10,809 bases of DNA from Chlamydiota bacterium. GTDB taxonomy: Bacteria > Chlamydiota > Chlamydiia > Chlamydiales > Criblamydiaceae. Positions 6,323 to 10,809 of the stretch are shown here, piece by piece. Position numbers and translations under genes: made by a program. The stretch's first letter is position 1. Each line of letters begins with the position of its first letter. The notes under the pieces were generated by a model that was not told where the DNA came from, did not search any database, and saw nothing but the letters and a program-made list of their open reading frames with translations. The stretch spans positions 1 to 10,809 of the forward strand of contig JAJFMC010000145.1 in assembly GCA_021772365.1 (NCBI GenBank), given 5' to 3'.

Positions 6323-7183
6323 TTACATCAAAACGCAACCTGATGGTTTGAATTGAGATTTTGCTTTGTCAATCATGCCTCTTTGGATGGAGCTCAACTG
6401 ACTCATAACCCTCGCCAGTATTGTTTCACGTCTCCTTGACGAGTCTTGTACATCAGTATTAGGAACAATCACTAAGCTCTCGCCATAGACAAACTCTGCA
6501 CCAATTTCCAGTGCTGCGTGTAGTTCTTTGGCCATAACGAAAGACTCTCGTCGTGTTTCATCTACTGGAGCGTCAGCAACTCTTGGGTGAGCGCAAGCAT
6601 AATTGGTTTCATGCCTTACCGGGTCCATGATAAGTACCAAATCGAATAATTCTCTCATTTGTTCAGCCAAATCATCAATTTTTGGAACTGCTTTAAATGA
6701 CTCAACAAAAGCAGGGCGATCAAGAGTTTCTGTTTCAAAGTTAAAATGCTTGAAGAAACAGTCATAAACTGGACAGTTTGCTTGGTCTCTATCGTAAATC
6801 ACATAGATCTTTTTACCTGAAAAGGTAGCGCCTAGGTGTTCTGCAACTTCTCTCCGTCGTTGTTGTTCTTGTGAGATCAGTTCTGATAATTTATCACCGC
6901 TTGTCGATTCTAACTTACCTTCACTTTTGAGTTGGTTGATAATATCCCTAGCACTTTCAACTACTAGGATGACGACATTATTTGAATCTTTGGATAGCTC
7001 GCGAATAGCGCCTTTTTCAAATGAACCTTTCCCTGAACCGGGACCGCCGTTTACTGCGATGGTAAAGACATCATTCTGAGGAAATGAAAACCTTCCCTTT
7101 GTAATATCTGTATGTGAATTTATTTCTATGGCACCTGTGATATTTTCATCTGTCATGCTATTTCCGACTAAGTATACACTCAC
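6323..7183 (-). CDS. P-loop NTPase of AAA_28/Ttd14-like type with C-terminal CaaX box
   Basis: This 286-residue soluble protein carries a P-loop GGPGSGKGS (46-54, Lys52), ESARDII (76-82), a YDRD motif (130-133) with a nearby Tyr140, LFDLVLIMDP (179-188), and a late ELHAAL ... VIVPN segment. This order matches the AAA_28 family (NadR kinase-like, Ttd14-like), whose members bind nucleotides and often act as small-molecule kinases; the substrate here is unknown. The P-loop spelling is that of adenylate kinases. It ends in Lys-Pro-Ser-Gly-Cys-Val-Leu-Met, and CVLM is a textbook CaaX box for farnesylation in eukaryotic cells. A host-membrane effector is therefore plausible but unproven. The start is GTG at 7183, with AGGAG 6 nt upstream; ATG at 7156 (M10) is an alternative. 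It is a single-gene unit with its own terminator. Confidence 0.72.
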   Translation of the reverse strand: MSVYLVGNSMTDENITGAIEINSHTDITKGRFSFPQNDVFTIAVNGGPGSGKGSFEKGAIRELSKDSNNVVILVVESARDIINQLKSEGKLESTSGDKLSELISQEQQRRREVAEHLGATFSGKKIYVIYDRDQANCPVYDCFFKHFNFETETLDRPAFVESFKAVPKIDDLAEQMRELFDLVLIMDPVRHETNYACAHPRVADAPVDETRRESFVMAKELHAALEIGAEFVYGESLVIVPNTDVQDSSRRRETILARVMSQLSSIQRGMIDKAKSQFKPSGCVLM

Positions 7184-7549
7184 ATCAATCTCCTTTTATT
7201 AAAAATGTAAAATATTGATTACATAATAAATAATAACAGAAGATCATTAACTAACATTAAAGCAAACAAAAAGATTTACTTAAAATAATCTAAAGAAAAA
7301 ATAAAGATAGTAAAAAGGTGTGTCTTTAAAAAATGATGATCGACTCGTCTGGTCCCCGACTGCGACCCTCTCTCCTGGGAAGTTTGGATGTCGTTCCGCG
7401 GATTCCACTTAAATCTTTTTATCCTAAAATTGTGGAACGACATGTTAGAGGAACTTGACTTACCGAATATGCCCACAACGAGGCAACACAAAAGAACATT
7501 CTCGTAGTCTTAAGAGTTATTTAGAGTGTATCGCGTCTTCTCATACGAT
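7184..7549. other. 366-bp intergenic region with AT-rich leader and a strong hairpin
   Basis: 7201-7320 is extremely AT-rich and probably holds the promoter of the P-loop gene, although no pair of hexamers stands out. AGGAG for that gene is at about 7194-7190. 7340-7380 is more GC-rich than its surroundings, and 7388-7443 forms a hairpin (separate entry). Open frames of about 70 codons (minus) and 41 codons (plus) exist here but lack ribosome sites and recognisable products. No tRNA, SRP RNA or terminator pattern was found. Confidence 0.55.
7388..7443. repeat. Hairpin with perfect 10-bp stem, function unknown
   Basis: ATGTCGTTCC (7388-7397) and GGAACGACAT (7434-7443) are perfect complements. 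Outside them AAGTT and AACTT can extend the stem across an internal loop. A competing inner pair TTCCAC/GTGGAA uses part of the right arm. No T-run follows, so it is not a standard terminator. It could be a structured RNA or the remains of a mobile element. Confidence 0.6.
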
Positions 7550-9514
7550 TTATCCACCCCATAGGCGGCTGACAATCCTCATGATATCGTTATATGTGAG
7601 GAAGATGAAAAATCCTATCAACAGCAAAGCAAATGGGATGATAAGTTTTTCCATGGTTTTGGGGTGAATACGTCTACGTGTTATCATTTCATATAAACTG
7701 AAGACGATGGTTCCCCCATCAAGAACTGGTATGGGTAACAAGTTTAATATTCCCAAGTTCAAGCTGATCAGTCCCACCCAAAACAGTGATTCTCTAATAC
7801 TGACCATAGAGTGGTCATGAACCATATGGATAATACCAACAGGGCCACTCATCCATTTCGGATTCAAAGTACCAGTGAATAGTGCTGTGAGTGTACGTCC
7901 AATTTCCTGAATGATATTGTTGAATAATTCTGTGGGTGTTGGATTGTACTGGATTTTCCGATCCTGAACAGGGAGGCCTAAAATCAGCTGATTTTCTTGA
8001 TTTTCCAGAATATTCAAAGCGTTTGCTCGCTTGTCGGGATCATCGATTTCCTCAATCATCTTACGTTTTTTCTGGAGGTCGCTTTCGCGTAGAGCTTGTC
8101 TTTCTGGTGGGAGGAGAAAATCGGCACGTCTCTTAGGTGTGATAGTATTAAGAAGAACTAAGCTTCCAAGTTGGTCCACTGATTGACCGGTACCGATGCT
8201 ATTAGTCATTTTGTCGAGGTTCGTCCAATTAACCTGTTTTTCGAATTCTGCGTCGGCATTATTCCAATTGACCTGTTCAGAAAAATCACTTCCCCGTTCA
8301 ACGATGATATTGACCTGTCTGTCCTGAATTTTTTCAAATAGCTGTGCAGGAAGTTGAACTGACTGGTTGTGAATGGCAAGGATACGGTCACCGGGCTCAA
8401 GTTGATCTTCGATTGTTGAATAGACAATATCAGGAAAGGCATCTTCTTCACCGTCACGGTCGATGAAAGCAACACGAGATTCTACAACATTTTCATTATC
8501 GAGGTTGTATGGGATAGTGTATAGTTGACGCAGTTTCGTTTTTTCAAGTCCTGCATCATACTGCCAGTCTGTGAGTTCTTCACGATAATCGGGATCGAGG
8601 CGTAACTCTAGGACTTGTACTCTGGGAACGCGACGAAGGTATTTTGTCCCATTTCTCGATATCGTCAGCAGAGCGCGATCGTCATTGAGAACATGATTAA
8701 GTTGTTTGAGGGAGTAAACAACCTGCCCGTCGACCCATAAGACTCTATCGCCGAGTTCTATGCCGCTATCTAACATTGGAGAGCCCTCAGGGAGGGGGTT
8801 CTCCTTTAGTCCTGGGACTGTATCATAAATCACATAACTCGCTGATTGTGTAATACCTACCGTTTTAATCCCATTATCAATGACGTCAGGATGAGAATAA
8901 ACTTTTACTTCAACCTCTTCAGGAGTTTTGGTCTTTGCTGTGTAGTCGATTTTCTTAACTGTGATCTGTAGTGTATCATCCGAGGCTGTCATAGGTGAAA
9001 ATATATGATCCTTAAAGCCTTGGTACTCGTGGTCTCCGTAAGAGACTATTTCATCACCGGGTCGGACACCTTTGGTATAGAGGTCGGAATTAGGATCTAT
9101 CCATCCGATTTTAGGTGTGAATTCGGAGAAGTTTTTTTCGCGCCCCCCCATCATCCACAAGCCAAAAAACAGGAGCAATGCTAGGACGAGATTCATGAAG
9201 GGGCCGGCAAAGGCAACCTTAATACGGGCCCATGGACTTTTACCAAAAAAACCGTCTGAAATTTCGTAGGGGTCTTTATCATCATCAGTTTCTTGCCCGG
9301 CGATTTTAACGAATCCCCCGAAGAACAGCCATCCGATTTGCCATTTCACTCCGTCACGTACCCAGCTATAAATTGGTTTACCGAATCCGATCGAAAAAGT
9401 TTCTACTCTCATTCCGACGCGTCGGGCCATCCAATAATGTCCGAGTTCGTGTATGAAAATAAGAAAGCTTAAAGCTATGAGTGCTAGGATTATATATAAG
9501 AAGCTAATGATCAT
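7550..9514 (-). CDS. rseP: Site-2 zinc metalloprotease, RseP family, chlamydial form
   Basis: This 654-residue inner-membrane protease should cleave membrane-spanning substrates within the bilayer. Zinc motif HELGH (22-26) lies in the first membrane segment. GFFGKSPW and the FAGPFMNLVLAL helix (about 100-122) follow, and the second active-site motif NLLPIPVLDGG (591-601, Asp599) is in the C-terminal helices, with a last hydrophobic segment at about 624-640. Between them are three PDZ-like loops (RPGDEI near 151, ELGDRV near 253, EPGDRI near 373); E. coli RseP has two and about 450 residues. Length and insertions agree with the Chlamydia homologue. A degenerate 13-residue duplication (QVNW at 414 and 427) lies in the insertion. 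It follows dxr by 84 bp, as in Chlamydia. The ATG has only a weak GGGA upstream. Confidence 0.93.
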   Translation of the reverse strand: MIISFLYIILALIALSFLIFIHELGHYWMARRVGMRVETFSIGFGKPIYSWVRDGVKWQIGWLFFGGFVKIAGQETDDDKDPYEISDGFFGKSPWARIKVAFAGPFMNLVLALLLFFGLWMMGGREKNFSEFTPKIGWIDPNSDLYTKGVRPGDEIVSYGDHEYQGFKDHIFSPMTASDDTLQITVKKIDYTAKTKTPEEVEVKVYSHPDVIDNGIKTVGITQSASYVIYDTVPGLKENPLPEGSPMLDSGIELGDRVLWVDGQVVYSLKQLNHVLNDDRALLTISRNGTKYLRRVPRVQVLELRLDPDYREELTDWQYDAGLEKTKLRQLYTIPYNLDNENVVESRVAFIDRDGEEDAFPDIVYSTIEDQLEPGDRILAIHNQSVQLPAQLFEKIQDRQVNIIVERGSDFSEQVNWNNADAEFEKQVNWTNLDKMTNSIGTGQSVDQLGSLVLLNTITPKRRADFLLPPERQALRESDLQKKRKMIEEIDDPDKRANALNILENQENQLILGLPVQDRKIQYNPTPTELFNNIIQEIGRTLTALFTGTLNPKWMSGPVGIIHMVHDHSMVSIRESLFWVGLISLNLGILNLLPIPVLDGGTIVFSLYEMITRRRIHPKTMEKLIIPFALLLIGFFIFLTYNDIMRIVSRLWGG

Positions 9515-9543
9515 AATAATGAGTCCCGAATAAAATCATGCAT

Positions 9544-9591
9544 GAGTATTTATTATGCCAGATATCCCCGAAAGATGGAAGGGAAATACTC
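9544..9591. repeat. Inverted repeat in the dxr-rseP spacer
   Basis: GAGTATTT (9544-9551) and AAATACTC (9584-9591) are perfect 8-bp complements flanking a 32-nt loop in the 84-bp spacer. With no U-run, it is more likely an mRNA structure that tunes processing or rseP translation than a terminator. The stem is AT-rich and could be chance. Confidence 0.4.
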
Positions 9592-9598
9592 AAATGGT

Positions 9599-10741
9599 TT
9601 AAGCGATAGAGGCTTCTTGTCGTGCTAATGCATCTATAATGAGGATGTCATCGATTTCGTTGATAGGTTGTTTATGATGTGAGGACATCAAGCGATCAAG
9701 TTTTATTGAGATATCATTCCATGAAATTTGTTTATTTAGAAATCTGTCAACGAGGATTTCGTTGGCAGCGTTCATGTAGCAAGGCATACTATTGCCTTCG
9801 TTGACGGAATCAAAAGCGAGTTGTAAGCAGCGAAATTTCTTCACATCGGGCTGATAGAACTGTAGGGTATTGTGTTTTGTGAAGTCGAATGGTTCAATGA
9901 GGCCGGAAGAGCGGTGGGGATATGTAATAGCGTACTGTATAGGTACTAGCATCGTTGGCCTACTCATTTGTGCGAGCATAGACCCATCGACATATTCGAC
10001 CATACTATGGATAATGCTTTGTGGATGTATGACGACATCGATTTTTTCGATAGGCATATTAAAAAGCCAGTGAGCTTCAATAACTTCAAGCCCTTTATTC
10101 ATTAGTGTCGATGAATCGACAGTAACTTTTGGTCCCATATTCCACGTTGGGTGGTTGAGTGCGTCTTCAATATTGACAGAGTCGAGCTGTTGAGGTGTGT
10201 AGGTTCGGAATGGTCCACCAGAGGAGGTGAGGATAATTCTGTTAACAGATTGTAGATCGTTACCTTTTAGGCATTGGAAGATTGCGCTATGTTCACTATC
10301 GATGGGAATGATTCTTACGCCATTCTCTTTTGCGAGCCCCATAACCAGAGCTCCTCCGGAGACGAGGGCTTCTTTGTTGGCTAGTGCAACATCTTTTTTG
10401 GAACGAATTGCTTCGATAGTGGGAATCAACCCTAAAGTACCAACCATTGAAGAAATGACGAGGTTTGCAGATGATAATGTTGCTGCAGCGATAATCCCTT
10501 CAATTCCTGGAATAACAGTTGTATTAGGAAGTTTTTTCTTTAGTTCAGCAGCTTTTTTTTCGTCAAATACAGCGATCAGTTCTGGATTGAATTCTTTAGC
10601 CTGTTCTTCGAGTTTTTCGATATTGGACCCGGCTGCTAGAGCAACTATTTGCACATTGTCTTTACCCAGATTTCGAACGACCTCGATGGTACTTGTCCCT
10701 ATTGAGCCCGTCGAGCCGATAACCGATATTTTTTTTGTCAT
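9599..10741 (-). CDS. dxr: 1-deoxy-D-xylulose 5-phosphate reductoisomerase
   Basis: DXR (IspC) turns DXP into MEP using NADPH and a divalent metal, the committed step of the bacterial isoprenoid pathway, in the cytosol. Counting from the chosen ATG (380 residues, usual length), the NADPH motif GSTGSIG is at 9-15, ANKE at 121-124, the metal-binding DSEH at 148-151, SSGGP at 173-177, the flexible-loop motif HPTWNMG at 197-203, MNKGLE at 214-219 and IHPQS at 239-243. The tail RFLNKQISWNDI ... DILIIDALAR recalls Chlamydia DXR. A TTG 12 bp upstream (10753) could add four residues, but the ATG gives the standard N-terminus MTKKISVIG. It is first in an operon with rseP. No key residue is missing. 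Confidence 0.95.
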   Translation of the reverse strand: MTKKISVIGSTGSIGTSTIEVVRNLGKDNVQIVALAAGSNIEKLEEQAKEFNPELIAVFDEKKAAELKKKLPNTTVIPGIEGIIAAATLSSANLVISSMVGTLGLIPTIEAIRSKKDVALANKEALVSGGALVMGLAKENGVRIIPIDSEHSAIFQCLKGNDLQSVNRIILTSSGGPFRTYTPQQLDSVNIEDALNHPTWNMGPKVTVDSSTLMNKGLEVIEAHWLFNMPIEKIDVVIHPQSIIHSMVEYVDGSMLAQMSRPTMLVPIQYAITYPHRSSGLIEPFDFTKHNTLQFYQPDVKKFRCLQLAFDSVNEGNSMPCYMNAANEILVDRFLNKQISWNDISIKLDRLMSSHHKQPINEIDDILIIDALARQEASIA

Positions 10742-10780
10742 AATAAAGAGCAAGTTCCCTGTTTATGTGAAGAGCGTTAA

Positions 10781-10808
10781 AGTATAGGTGATATTCTGTT
10801 CTTGTCAA
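10781..10808 (-). promoter_or_regulatory. Sigma-70-type promoter of the dxr-rseP operon
   Basis: On the minus strand a perfect TTGACA (10808-10803) and TATACT (10786-10781) are 16 bp apart. Transcription would start near 10774, about 33 nt before the dxr ATG. This is the best promoter in the window. Confidence 0.75.
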
Positions 10809-10809
10809 G

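Noticed and set aside
7333..7458. 41-codon plus-strand open frame (MMIDSSGPRLRPS...)
   Set aside because: No good ribosome site or promoter, no family recognised; the strand is opposite to every other gene here.
7276..7491. 71-codon minus-strand open frame starting MCCLVVGIFGKSSSSN
   Set aside because: It starts at TTG without a ribosome site, has no recognisable domain, and runs through the hairpin and into poly-A/T sequence.
10742..10753. TTG at 10753 as start of dxr
   Set aside because: It adds only four residues outside the conserved N-terminus; the ATG at 10741 gives the standard MTKKISVIGSTGSIG start, though the ribosome site does not settle it.
10227..10787. 186-codon open frame on the plus strand opposite dxr
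   Set aside because: It lies antisense to a fully conserved dxr with all catalytic motifs, and its Ser/Ile/Ala-rich translation looks like a reverse-strand shadow with no ribosome site.
1..10809. tRNA, rRNA, CRISPR array or complete insertion sequence
   Set aside because: No T-arm-like GGTTCGAATCC pattern, no spaced identical repeats and no transposase were seen on either strand.

Overview
The window most likely comes from an environmental member of the Chlamydiae (a Waddlia/Parachlamydia/Criblamydia-like symbiont of eukaryotic cells). The best evidence is the order dxr then rseP on one strand, an order also found in Chlamydia, and a 654-residue RseP with the long chlamydial insertion and three PDZ-like loops. 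The DXR tail also resembles the chlamydial one. This assignment rests on remembered sequences, not on a search. Every gene I can support is on the minus strand, so the region is read from high to low coordinates.

Layout in transcription order: a near-consensus promoter (10781-10808) drives dxr (isoprenoid precursors) and rseP (site-2 protease). A 366-bp gap holding AT-rich DNA and a strong hairpin follows. Next is a P-loop protein of the AAA_28/Ttd14-like type, which ends in Cys-Val-Leu-Met (a CaaX prenylation box) and is followed by a good terminator. After a 549-bp gap come two pyrimidine transcription units: carA alone, then a tightly packed pyrI-pyrD-pyrE-pyrF operon with junctions of 0 bp, 8 bp overlap and 4 bp overlap. 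After 400 bp of repeat-rich spacer, a uridine-phosphorylase-like gene has its own promoter and is followed 15 bp later by the start of an unidentified gene that runs off the window.

Together these genes give part of de novo UMP synthesis (carbamoyl phosphate formation, regulation of aspartate transcarbamylase, dihydroorotate oxidation, orotate to OMP to UMP) plus nucleoside salvage. carB, pyrB and pyrC are not in the window.

Points that stand out: (1) pyrE and pyrF look like the two halves of a eukaryotic UMP synthase split by a one-base frame change in the linker; (2) the OMP decarboxylase lacks the phosphate-gripping arginine; (3) the P-loop protein has a CaaX box and may be lipidated by the host; (4) two related imperfect palindromes sit upstream of pyrI and carA, each just downstream of weak promoter-like hexamers.
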